From positions 20,749,056 through 20,813,055 of the forward strand of contig JAPFBE010000013.1 of NCBI GenBank assembly GCA_034336665.1: a stretch of 64,000 nucleotides of DNA. The letters are read 5' to 3'. The DNA comes from Luscinia megarhynchos. Taxonomy: Eukaryota; Chordata; Aves; Passeriformes; Turdidae. Below, piece by piece: positions 1 to 45,578 of this stretch. The notes beneath the pieces are model-generated. The model was given only the letters and a program-made list of their open reading frames with translations. It had not been told where the DNA came from and searched no databases. The stretch's first letter is position 1. Every line of letters begins with the position of its first letter. The translations under genes and the position numbers were made by a program.

Positions 1-2389
1 GAGTTGGGCAGTTAAGAGCCTTGTGAGCTTGGCTTGTGCTGTTGTTGTGAGGAGGCAACAGGAGATGTGGTTTCTGGTCAGGAGCATTATAGGAATAGTT
101 TTACTACCAGGTTCAAAGATGTTATTGCCAGCTTGGGAGGTGTTGATGAGGATGCTGAATAAATCTGAGATTGGGACATGATTGGAACATACTAGCTCTT
201 AAAAGCTAAAAGCACCTTAATTTCTAATTCAGAACTGAGGAAGATGTTTGTTCATGGAAGTCCAAAACTCCTGAGCTTTTTACTTAACTTTCATATTTAA
301 AATCTAAATGTTTGTTTCATCCAAACTCAGAGGTGCTTGGTGGCAGTTCTATAAATAATTATATTTGAAACTGAAATAATCAGCATTACTGCTAATTGCA
401 CACATTAATTGCTAAATGTCCACACTCAGGTGTTCAATCAGCTGCAGATGGTGTTATCTTATAAACAGGAAATGCACTTAAAGCAGTCTATGCTAATGCT
501 ATTTTTGAGACTTGAGTCACGTTGGTACCCAGGCCAATAAGGCCTTTGTGAGATCACTTTGAATCCTCTCACTGGTTTTCTGATGGAAATAAATTGCCAG
601 TGAATATTTTTCTGTCTGGGTATACTTCCCAATATTTTGCTGCTCTTTCAGCACAGGGAGATTCCCCATGAAGTATCCTGTCTTTGCTTTGGGAAAGCAG
701 AAGAGTTACCTTGTTCTTCTGGTGAAACCAGTTCCTTCTATTTACATATGCAGCTAATATTGACAGCAGAACTGCAGGCCATTGGAAGCCACCACCCAGC
801 TAGGTGCACAGAGACAGCTACTTATCCTAGCCAGCAGCCAGGGCTGCAAAATGACTGTAAAAATAGCCTCTTTGTGCTCCATTATCTTCTCCTGTCAGAT
901 TTAAATCCGAGTGATTAAAATGCCTCGACGTGCATTTTTGTTTCTTCTGTCAGTTTCCTCAGTAGAAAACTCAGAAAACTCAGGAAACCCTCAATAGGGC
1001 TGTGCTAGGATAGGGTTCTGTCTTAGCTGCTGACTCCATGTAGTTAGTTGTGGAAATGTAGCAGACAGGTCCTAGGTAAAGCAGGTGGAAAGGGAGAGCC
1101 AGCATAAAGAAAGCAGAATAGGTGCATGCCTGCTGTTCCCCTCTCGGAGCAGGCAGAGATCTGTTGGGCATGCAGAGCCCTGTATTCCTTGCCTCAAAGT
1201 GCCTGTGAAGAGCTGAGCTCTGGGTGGCTGGTAATGTACACATTTTGAGGAATTTGGGTGTGCATGAAGCATGCCCTGGTGTCCTGAGCTCCTGCTCTGG
1301 AGCTCAGACTGAGAAGGCATCTCAGTAAGGGCCTGACTTAAAACCAGGGAACAGTGGCTAAGTTTTGTGTGAGAGTAGATTTGTCTCCATGCTGGGCTGC
1401 CAGGTGCAGATGTACTCTTAAGGCTGGTTCATGGATTGTAGCCTTCAGTGATGCAGAGAGGAGGAGTGCTAGGCATTAAATGCTTCTTTCCAAGCTGGTG
1501 TTTCCCTGGTGATAGTACTTTCCTCTGCTATTCCCTTTGGGACTTCTGTGAACTTGAAATTATTTATGCTACTGCAGTCTGCTTCCCAGAATCAGTTTTG
1601 GTGATAGTGGTTTTAGATTGGAGCTGGGCAGTTCTTAAATGTCACCTCCTGTGTAAGTTTTCTTTGCCTAGTTGCTGCAGCATTTGTGTGCCTGTTCTGC
1701 AAGGCTAGGGTGTTCCAGCCTGTTTTCCAGGCTGGCATGCAAGCAGAGGCTGGCAGAACGCTAGCTAGCGCTGCTGGAGGGTGGCCAGCACCAGCTCTGA
1801 GCAAGTGGGTGAGAGAGAGGCTTTGGCCAGGGATTTGTATGGTTTGGAACAGGCTGCAGGCAGCTAGAGGAGGTATGTGTAGCAGGGGGTGTATGTCTTC
1901 TGACTTTACATTAGCTTCATGCCTCAGTCAGTTTTATTCTGAAATGGAGCATATGCTTTGCTCTGCACTGTACGTGGCAAGCTTGAGACTTCTATCTCCA
2001 AACCAGAATCGTTATGAAAGTATATTGGCTTCACTGTTGAAATGCTTTAAAACACTTACTTGCTGAAAAAAAAGTACTGAATATTATAAAACCATTGTTT
2101 CCCAAATAAGCAGAGGATATTCTCAATCCAAGCTCTTGTTTTTCAGGAAAAATACATAGTACTACTAATGGCAAGAGGTTTTCTTATAATAAAATTGATA
2201 AGAAGGTTATCAGCTTTTTTCTCAAGCACCTTGTTGGAAACAAGCACCTTCAGCTAAGTCCTGTTTCAGTGAAATGTGAAAATAATGAGCTAATTCTGGT
2301 GTGACCTTGAAGGAGAAATGTGTGGGAGTTCCTCACATGTTCTAAACTGAAATACTCTGTTACAAAACTCTTCCAGGTCTATTCTACTG

Positions 2390-2510
2390 TTTTGGTGGTT
2401 TTTTTTGTTGTTGTTGTTGTTTTTTTGGGGTGGTTTTTTTGGTGTTTTTTTTTTGGGGGGGGGGGGGTTTGTTTGTTTGGGGTTTTTTTTTGGTTTGTTT
2501 TTTTTATTTT
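2390..2510 (+). repeat. T/G-rich low-complexity tract with a G13 run
   Basis: This is a run of T tracts interrupted by GG, GTT and GGGG, including 13 consecutive G at 2455-2467 and a short GTTGTT array near 2406-2420. It explains the Phe/Val/Gly-rich open frames read through it. Similar tracts recur at 5223-5293, 23250-23340, 42246-42382 and 46747-46808. Confidence 0.85.
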
Positions 2511-4049
2511 AAGAACATTAACAATTTATTCTCTAACTTGTTATGCACCTCAAAGTTCTCTGAAGAAATACCTTTATATTTTCAACTCTTAAGTATTTTA
2601 ATTTGCTTCTTGGGGAGGATGCCAGTTTTAAAAATTCTTCACAAAAATGTTACCTTTGTTATAATAACCTGATGCTAGCAGCATAGTATTTCATAGGATG
2701 TTAAATTTCTTGTCTGTCAGAATCATAATTGTAACAACTTTGCTTGTAGATTTTCTAGGCTGTTTTTCCAGCCATGTTCCACCACATTTTGATATCCATA
2801 CTTATACAGGTGAAACTCAAGCATGAGGTTCCTTCATTCCTGCTCTTGGAAGGACACTGTGTGTGACTGGTGAGGTGCAGGAAATGACCAGGCCTTCTGT
2901 GAGCAGTATTCCAGCTCAGCCAAGTTCATGTTTTGCATGGGGAAATACTTGTGATCAGGTTTCCCTGGTCAGTAGTTAACCAGAAGTTGACCAGTTCCTG
3001 ACTACTTTTCAGGAAACAGGCTTTCACTATGTGTCAGGTCAATGTTGGACTGATGTCCATCTCACTTGGTGACAGCTGGGCTACTCCTGTGGGACACAGT
3101 GCTTTGGTGTGCTGTACCCAGTCTTCAAAATAAATAGAAACAGTCTCTTTCAGAAGCACCTCATTCAGTCACTTTCATGACACGGGGTGTCAAATCTTTT
3201 CTAAGTGGGCATCCAGTAATTCAGCAGCTCTCCATAGTGAAATAGTTCTGAGGAGTTTCTGCGTGGATTTTTGGAAGCTTCTGGTGTTAGTGGTAAATAA
3301 TAGTCTGTCTGACACTTTCAGAGTGCCTGCCTGTGCATATGTGAGAACTAGTTAATAGTAACTCTCATTTTGGGAGAACTATGTCTTTAGCCTTGATTAT
3401 GGGGTCTCGTAGATTAAAAATCCACAGCCACCACCCCTCACTCCCCTATCTACCCCAACCTTACTAACCCCTGGAAGATACAGTAGCTGGAGTATTTGCC
3501 AATGACCTGTATTTTAATATCCCATATCTTTAAATTATAGATATAGTATTTCCAACAGAAGACAGACATACTTTCACCAAAGTTCTGCTGGGTGCTACTG
3601 AAGGAGAATGCTGCTGTTTGTTTTCTGCTCAGTCACTAAGAAATGTTAAGAGTTCCTTTCTCCTTCAGCCTCCACAAAGAGGGAGGCTAGACCACAGGAG
3701 TGGGGACATAATGACCTTAGTGCACAGCCCTGTGCCTGCCAGTGGCCATGTGCTTATGAGACTCCCCTCTCCTGGAAAGCCTGAAAAAAAAAACCGTATA
3801 ATGAATGTAAGGAAAATAGCTGTATCTCCCTAAACATTTTCCCCTCCCACTGTAACTAGGAGCTCGTTCACATTTCCTTGAGAGCATGGGAACTTTTGGA
3901 AAGCAGGCTCCTAAGGAATACAGTGAGCAAACCCTGGCAACAGTTGCTTGATTTCTTTTTTTTCTTTAATTGGTTGACATGCCTCTCATGACCCATCAAT
4001 TAAATACATCTGTGTGGATAAGCAGATGTGATCAAATATTTCTGTGTTA

Positions 4050-4110
4050 AAAAACCCCAAACAGCTAATGAAAACTCCCAAACACACACAACACCCCTCC
4101 CAAAATCAAC
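4050..4110. repeat. A/C-rich low-complexity tract
   Basis: A and C runs with a short CA stretch. It is the reverse-complement composition of the T/G tracts elsewhere in the window. No coding content. Confidence 0.7.
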
Positions 4111-5222
4111 AAAAGTGAACCAAAGTGCACAGTATACTGTAGACAGCACAGTAAGTCACCCTAAGTAATGTCATGTCTTCAGGTCCTGTGCGTGGCTCTT
4201 TCCCTGTGTAAGTTCAATGCTTTTGTCCTTCAAGAGAGGAAAAAAACCTGAGTCACTGATAGTAAAGCTTTTGAGTACTCAATGACTGAAAGTTGTTCCT
4301 AAACACATTTTTTTTGGTGATTTTTGTCAAGAAGTGGCTAGTGAAAATAGATCACTGTAACAGAGTGGATCTGGACTGTTTATGTGTGACAAGGTGAACT
4401 GAACAAGCCTGACACTTCCAACATACAGCCCAGTGCTTGTTGTCAGAAGAAATGGGAAACTGTGCCCTGTAACTGCAGAAAGATAAGGCAGACTGGTAGT
4501 CATGTGGATGTGAGCTTTCACTCTGATTTTGTGATTCTGTTTTATCTGTGGTAACTCGTGCAATGCTATATCTAGCTTTCAAGAAGGTCACTGAAAACGA
4601 GAGGATTCAGAAAAGCCGCAAGAATAAGTGTGAAAAATGAAATCTTTTTGCTGATTAGGCTTGAGAAGCTTGTCCCTACCTCAGAAGGAGATAAGGAGTA
4701 ACTTGCTTACAATCCAAAAATAATTCACAAAGTGGAGATAAAGTTAACCAAATATATTAGCAGAAAAACTAACATCCATTGGTAGGATGGATTTTTCCAT
4801 CCAGAGTGAGTTTTAATTTAAAAAGATAAAATATATATTTTATGCTTTTCCAAAGGGAATTTTGTTCATTGGAGCTCTAGTTTTAAAGCTGGAGAGCTGT
4901 GGTTTGTGTGTTATAGATTAGAAGATAAATGAACTTTTGTGTACTCAAGAAATGGCTGCAGTGGGATCAACATTTCTGTGATGGAAAGGCTTGCCAGACC
5001 TGGCACCTTTTAACAGTTGAGAGATCATCTCAGCGTGCTATGGGAAGTGTTCCTGTGTTAATAAGGGAGTCTGCCTGAATCTGTCTTGGAGTATATGAAG
5101 TCTTAAGTTTGTCTGCCTTACACTGTTAAGTGAGGCTTTTGTTCAAGACTGTTAACTTGGTTGTCATCTACTCTAGTGAGGTTTTAATCTCCCTGAAAGT
5201 GGGATCTTGGTATATTTTGTTT

Positions 5223-5293
5223 AAACAGTTTTTGTTTGGTGTTTTGTTTTGGTTTTATTTGGTTTGTGGTTTTTTTGGGGTTTTTTTTGGTAG
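5223..5293 (+). repeat. T/G-rich low-complexity tract
   Basis: Alternating T runs and short G runs of the GTTTTGG type, like the tract near 2.4 kb. No coding content. Confidence 0.8.
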
Positions 5294-8200
5294 GCTTTGG
5301 GTTTTCACTACTGTATTAGATAGAGTTTAAAAAATTATTTGCAGTACAGAGGAGACTTTTGTATAAAATCCAGACTTCTCTCTGACTGGGTGTTGCTCTT
5401 CTGGAGGCTGTGTTCTTTTTCTTTCTCCTGATGCTAAGAAGGGTTTTAAATGAATTTGAATACAGAAGAAATTGTTATTCAGTAGAAATGCAACAGCCTT
5501 TGCCAGAATACTTAATGTTTGTTTTAATATGCTAATATAAGGTTAGAATGTACTTTTATCCTAAGCTTACTAATTTGTATCCCAAATTTGTTTTTGACCA
5601 TGTCCAGAAATTTCAGAGGAAAGTACAGGTGTTTAGGGAATAGTCAATAGTGATCTTTTAAGTGGGGTTTAGAATTAGTGGCCTGGATTTACATGTTGTT
5701 AGACAGAGGAGTAAAGCTGTAAGTTCCATGGGTCATATTTTGATGGTTTAGTGAAGCTTCTGAGTATAAAAGAAGTAGTAGTGTGGGCAGCTTGTTTATA
5801 GGTTTGCTTGATTCTGGGTGCCTGAGCCTGTTGAGGTTACTGAGACTGAAGCTCAGTGGGAGACATCTCTTGAAATGAGGTGATATGAGAGTTATTACCC
5901 TACTGGTAAGGTCAACTTACCTGTGATCCCAGCTGTTGTATTCACAGCTGCATGTCACAACTATAGAATGCAAATTAGCAGATAACCTAGGTTTTGTGGT
6001 GTCTCAAAACAAAGGGAAAACACTAACAAAGCAAATGCAGAATTATTGCTGTAATTGATGATTGTTAAAAAACGTGCACACCATTCTGCTGAAGTTGATT
6101 GCTTATTTGCATGCTTAGTGATATCTGCAATCAAATAATTTCCTAATGATTAGGATTTTTGCTGAACTCCTGGGAGAAGGTATTCTTTAATTTTCTTCTG
6201 CAGTTTGCTAAATGGCTCAAATTGTTTGCAGTGGCTACACTTTGAAATGTAAATGGAAACTGTTTTTTTTTAACGAGCTTCTATCCTATAAATAACTTGG
6301 CTTAGTTCTATTTAAGTTTACATATTTTTTTCTGGAACATGACTTTACATAGTTGAACTGGTCCATTTCTAAACAAGGTATGAGAATAATTTGGTTAGGT
6401 GTCTCCAGTATCTGGTTCTTACGTAACTGTCTTCAGTAAAACTTTCTCGTTGTCACTGAAAATGGTTTTCTGTTTATGGTGCTTTACAGGTTTCTGGTAT
6501 TTTTGTGGCTTCAGATGAAAAATGGTTATAAGTTGTTGGCTGCACTTAATAATTTCCTTGGTGATTAAATATAGCATAACCATAAATGCCTGAGATTATC
6601 CTTAGGCCAAGTATTTGTCTGGTGACTTCAATTAAACTTAGAAATGCGTATGTATTAAAAACAAGTTGTTTTCATCTTGTGAGTGCCATGCTCCAACCTG
6701 TTTTATGCCTTTCCTCTTTTAATATTTGCTGCTAGATTTTGTAACTCAGAGGTGGCAACCTGCTTCAAATGCTGCCACATGGTGGACATTATAGTAGTGA
6801 TTAGGAGAATTGTTGTATTCATAGAAATACCTTGTTTTGCTTCACTTGAAGGAAGTTGAAATTGCCAATAGTGTTAAAATTGCCTCTCCTGTTTCCCGAG
6901 TCTGTTGAGGGATCTCTTCTCAATCACCAAGCCACCTACTGAATAGGTTAAAATTAGAGATTTAAACGAGCTAGTTTTCATGCAAAGCAGGGAAAAGATA
7001 AGGTTCAAAAGTTTGTGTGCTCACATTTTTCTGCTGATTAGATAAAGATTCAGAGCAGACTCTGCATAAGTGTCCTAAGAACTCAGTAGAAATCTACAAT
7101 TAATAAGGATTTCTTATAGTCCAGTCACTCATGACAACACCTAAATGCCAGTAAGGTTTTCCAAGACAAGCTGTAGCAGGTTTTATGCTCTGGAAAAAGT
7201 ACAGTTCTAAGTAAAAGTATCCTGAGTCTGGATTCTTAGAGCTGTTGAACTGGCTGATTCAGGCACTAATACAAATGTCTGTGACACTGTGATGCTCCTA
7301 TTTTTTTTTATTCCTTTTGTCTTACAACCACAAAAGTGCTGACTTCAGTGTAGCTCTTATCTTGTATACAACATGTTTGAGAAACTGCGTTTTTCCTTAA
7401 AATCATTGCTTCCTAAATAATGATTTCACAAATTGTGAGTTTCATTTTCCTCTCATGGCAGACCAATTCTTTTATTCCCTGTATGCTAGCATTAGCAGCA
7501 CAAGCCCAGACTTCAGTCAGCTGAGGTAGGACTGTGTAAACTATAGGGACTCTGGAACTACAGGTGGAAACTTTCCAGATGTGAGTTAATTTTTCATTTT
7601 TCCCTATGTCTCTTTCCAGAGTAATTGCAAAGAACTCTGTGTCTTCAAAGCAGTGCAGATATTGAGTGCCTTTTTTTGCTTGATCAGTTAAGTGTGCATT
7701 TCAGGGCTGGATGTTGCAAGCCAAGAAACCATAGCCCACCTACTTCAGCAGATTACATGCTTTCCAAGAATGTTATTTTTATAACCACAGAAATAACTGA
7801 AATATAACTGGAGGCATTACAGCTTAGAGGAGACTTGTCTAACATGTTCCTCTTTAGCTACACCCAAACCTTTCAGGTTTACTTTTCGTCAGAAGGGGAG
7901 GGGTGGATGTATTTTCTGTCTCCATCCCTTGCTGCCTTTTTGCATTACAATGCTCAGAATATCAGTTAACAACAAATATGTATTCAGAGGTCAAACATAG
8001 AGACTTCCTTTTATTCACGGTACTAAAAGGTAAACTGACATTTTTTAAAAAGTTGAGTGGTGTCAGGGCAACTTTGCTCTCTCATGTCTTACATGCACTT
8101 AAACACTTGACTTTGAGGTTGCGCTTGGGTTCTTGTGGCCTAAGAGCTCAATTCTGAAGTATAAGATGCCAGACCATTGCAGGATGTGAGTGTAGGGTGG

Positions 8201-9276
8201 TGTTCGGGGAACTTTTCAACTGCAAGAAGCAGGAATGTCCTCAGTGAAAAAGAGCAAAATCTGGGCATCTTGAGGAGGTGGGAGCACCATTGACTCTAGT
8301 TTATTAAAAGACTATCAAGCTGAAGATAAAGCTGTCTTTGTCCTGGGATTTTTTTAGACAAGTGCAAACGTAGTGAAAGGGTAGTGGCCAACTAACATGC
8401 TGCAGGAATGTGTCAATAGTAAGTATGCTGCAAGGTTGTACAGCCAAAAGTGGTTCTTTGCCTCCTTTCTTCCCCCACCCTAAATATTGATGGCAGCTAA
8501 TCTTAAGGTGGAGATGGGTTTAATGGTGAATGTCAAGTTTTGGAGTAATACAGGTGCTCAAGTGGAGGATAGTATCCATGTGCTTAAGATCTTTAGAAAG
8601 GTTTAAAAAGAAGTGTGAAAGACAAGGGAGTCCTCTTTGTTGTGAATTTACTGCCCAATTTGAATCTTAAGGAAATCATAGACAGTGATATCTTTAAAAT
8701 GGGATGAACTGTAGAACATGACAGAAAATCTGGAAGTGATGGTGATGCTGCTATTCACTCTTACTGGAGGAAACTATTACCTTTATTCGTACAGGTCTAG
8801 TTAGAGCAACTGGTGAAAAATCCAGTGCATTGTAGTATTCCTCAAGTGCTGCTCCAAGTAGACAGTGGTGTTCTAGGTTCTGTCCTTGTGTTCCATTGGC
8901 CTCCATGAGGGCTTGATTTTTCTGTCACCTCTGTATTGTGGCCCTACAGCCTCTTCACTCCAGTCTGTGCTAGAATATTTAGTCCCAGAAGAGCTCTCAT
9001 CTCCTTAGGGGTGTAGCAAATTGCTGTCATAGCACTGAAATGCCTTGTGACTGGCATCTGTCCTGATACAGGGAACAGTTTGGTCCGTGTTAAATAAATA
9101 TTCTTACATAAGTAAGCATAAAGTTACAATGATGATCACATTTAGATACCACCTATTCTTTATTGCTCTTTGGAGGTTCATTTGTTCTTCAAGATAAAAT
9201 TTCACATCCAGTATGAAGACAGTTGATGGCTGAAAATAAATCTGTTTGCATAACCTTTTACTGTTCTTTGTTGCAG

Positions 9277-43875
<34,599 letters not shown>

Positions 43876-43996
43876 TAGCCGCATCAGCTTTTCCTTCAAG
43901 ACATTGGAAGAACAGATGTGTGTGTGAGGACTTATGGGGTAGAGATTGTAACTGTCTCCTCTGGACTCTTTACTGTTTAGCTCAAAAACTGCACAG

Positions 43997-44002
43997 AATA
44001 AA
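43997..44002 (+). terminator. GRAMD1C: AATAAA polyadenylation signal for GRAMD1C
   Basis: A canonical AATAAA lies 122 bases after the GRAMD1C stop codon, followed by T/G-containing sequence. It would give a very short 3' UTR. The true transcript end is not shown by sequence alone. Confidence 0.55.
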
Positions 44003-44640
44003 GGTTTGTGGAAGAAGTAAGTGGAGTTCTGCATTGCCAGAGCTTGGCAGTCTTGTCTCTGCTGCCAGCCTGGGGAGTCTCAATTCCAAACAGTGCAGAG
44101 CTCTTGGATCCATCCCATGGTGAGTGAGCGAGGGCAGTTGTTCTGCTGGTGAACGGATCTGAACATTTCAGAGGGGGAAAAACCACCCTCAGCACAGAAC
44201 TGGGCTTATCTCTCATGAAATTGCAGCTTTTTGTGTCAATGTAGAAAATGACCATCAGTGAAGAGTGTTTTGGAGAAAAAAGAACATAGTGGATTCACAG
44301 CCACAGGATCTTCATAGGCTTATTTTAGCCTTGGGGACCTTGTGAAACAAGTTACCATCTTAAGGAAGACTATGCCTAAGATTAATTAACAGGAAAGGGT
44401 TTGATATCTCTTGCATACTTTAAGCTTTGGCAGGCTGCCTTTTGCCATATGTTTCCAGCTCTCTGCGAGAAATTTCAGCCCTCAGTGTTTTCCCTCCATC
44501 AGGGGCTGTGCTTCAGCATGGTGTGCCCACTGATGATGAAACACCTTTTCATGTGCTTCAAGCGTTTTTTAAGCAGGTTGAGGGAGAGAAGGAAAGTCCA
44601 AGAAAGCGCAAGGCCCCTCCCTCGAGGCTGGCCGTGCTTG
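44003..44640. other. GRAMD1C-ZDHHC23 intergenic segment
   Basis: Unique-looking sequence between the GRAMD1C polyadenylation signal and the minisatellite. Open frames entering the repeat from here have no recognisable domain. Confidence 0.6.
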
Positions 44641-45190
44641 GAGGGCAGGCTGGCTCGGGCGGCCTCAGCCCGTGGGCGGCGGTGCAGGCGCAGGGTGCGG
44701 GCTCAGGTTAGAGGGGACCGGGGCTCCGGGCCGTGGGCGGCGGTGCAGGCACAGGGTGCGGGCTCAGGTTAGAGGGGACCGGGGCTCCGGGCCGTGGGCA
44801 GCGGAGCAGCTCAGGGTGCGGGCTCAGGTTAGAGGGGACCGGGGCTCCGGGCCGTGGGCGGCGGTGCGGGCTCAGGTTAGAGGGGACCGGGGCTCCGGGC
44901 CGTGGGCAGCGGAGCAGCGCAGGGTGCGGGCTGAGGTTAGAAGGGCAGGCTGGCTCGGGCGGTCTCAGCCCGTGGGCGGCAGTGCGGGCTCAGGTTAGAG
45001 GGGACCGGGGCTCCGGGCCGTGGGCGGCGGTGCAGGCACAGGGTGCGGGCTCAGGTTAGAGGGGACCGGGGCTCCGGGCCGTGGGCAGCGGAGCAGCGCA
45101 GGGTGCGGGCTGAGGTTAGAGGGCAGGCTGGCTCGGGCGGCCTCAGCCCGTGGGCGGCGGTGCGGGCTCAGGTTAGAGGGCAGGGGGTCT
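44641..45190 (+). repeat. GC-rich minisatellite next to ZDHHC23 promoter
   Basis: Nine copies of the anchor GTGCGGGCT(C/G)AGGTTAGA start at 44695, 44756, 44816, 44864, 44924, 44982, 45043, 45103 and 45160. Spacings are 61, 60, 48, 60, 58, 61, 60 and 57 bases. Two unit types alternate: one with GACCGGGGCTCCGGGCCGTG after the anchor, and one with GGGCAGGCTGGCTCGGGCGG. All units are CpG-rich. Several overlapping open frames result from the repeat and are not called as genes. The array ends where the ZDHHC23 CpG island begins. Confidence 0.93.
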
Positions 45191-45471
45191 CAGGGCCGCC
45201 ACCTGTTGCGCTGCCGCTTTAAGGCAGGTGCCCCCGCGTGACGGCGGCGCCGCCCCCGCGCGGCCATTGGCGCGCTCCGCCGTCAGGTGGACGGTCCGGG
45301 CGAGGGCGCCGCCCCCCGCACACCTCGGGGCGCGCGCGGCCAATGGCGGGCGGGCGCCGCGGCGGGGGCGGGGCCGCGGGGCGGGGACGGCGGCGCGCGC
45401 GGGGCACCTGAGGCGGCGACGCCGGGGGAGCCGCTCCCCGCCCCGCGGCAGGGACGGGGCGGGCGGCGGTG
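45191..45471 (+). promoter_or_regulatory. ZDHHC23: ZDHHC23 CpG-island promoter and 5' UTR
   Basis: Very high GC and CpG content continues through exon 1 to about 45780. CCAAT boxes occur at 45340-45344 on the plus strand and at 45266-45270 as ATTGG. GC boxes lie at about 45364-45373 and 45378-45386. No TATA box is evident, as usual for such promoters. The transcription start cannot be fixed from sequence. Confidence 0.75.
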
Positions 45472-45578
45472 ATGGAGGAGCCGCTCTGCTGCTGCGAGTA
45501 CGTGGACCGGCGCGGCCGGCGCAACCATCTGGTGGCGTGCTGCTGCGACTGCGAGGAGCTGGACGACGGCTGCGACAG
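45472..45578 (+). CDS. ZDHHC23: ZDHHC23 exon 1 (coding part)
   Basis: ATG at 45472-45474 opens [20 protein letters not shown] and a second Cys cluster, [13 protein letters not shown]. The donor is AG|GTACCG, phase 2. GC-rich, inside the CpG island. Confidence 0.92.

Larger units (their letters stand above)
1..9276. other. exon-free stretch, probably GRAMD1C intron
   Basis: No coding exon could be supported here. Open frames are short and lack recognisable domains. I looked for the expected GRAMD1C exon ending just before the SSSTYK segment and did not find a convincing one, so the first exons probably lie left of the window. The stretch contains T/G-rich low-complexity tracts at about 2390-2510 and 5223-5293, an A/C-rich tract at about 4050-4110, and an AT-rich patch with octamer and homeodomain-like motifs near 6100-6155. 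Confidence 0.55.

Noticed and set aside
60..80. Sequence resembling the GDWSFW motif of GRAMD1C exon 2
   Set aside because: The GGAGATGTGGTTTCTGG stretch needs a frameshift to match and is followed by GTCAGG, a poor donor.
44401..45241. Overlapping Gly/Arg-rich open frames in the minisatellite
   Set aside because: They result from a repeat lacking stop codons in several frames. No initiation or splice evidence.
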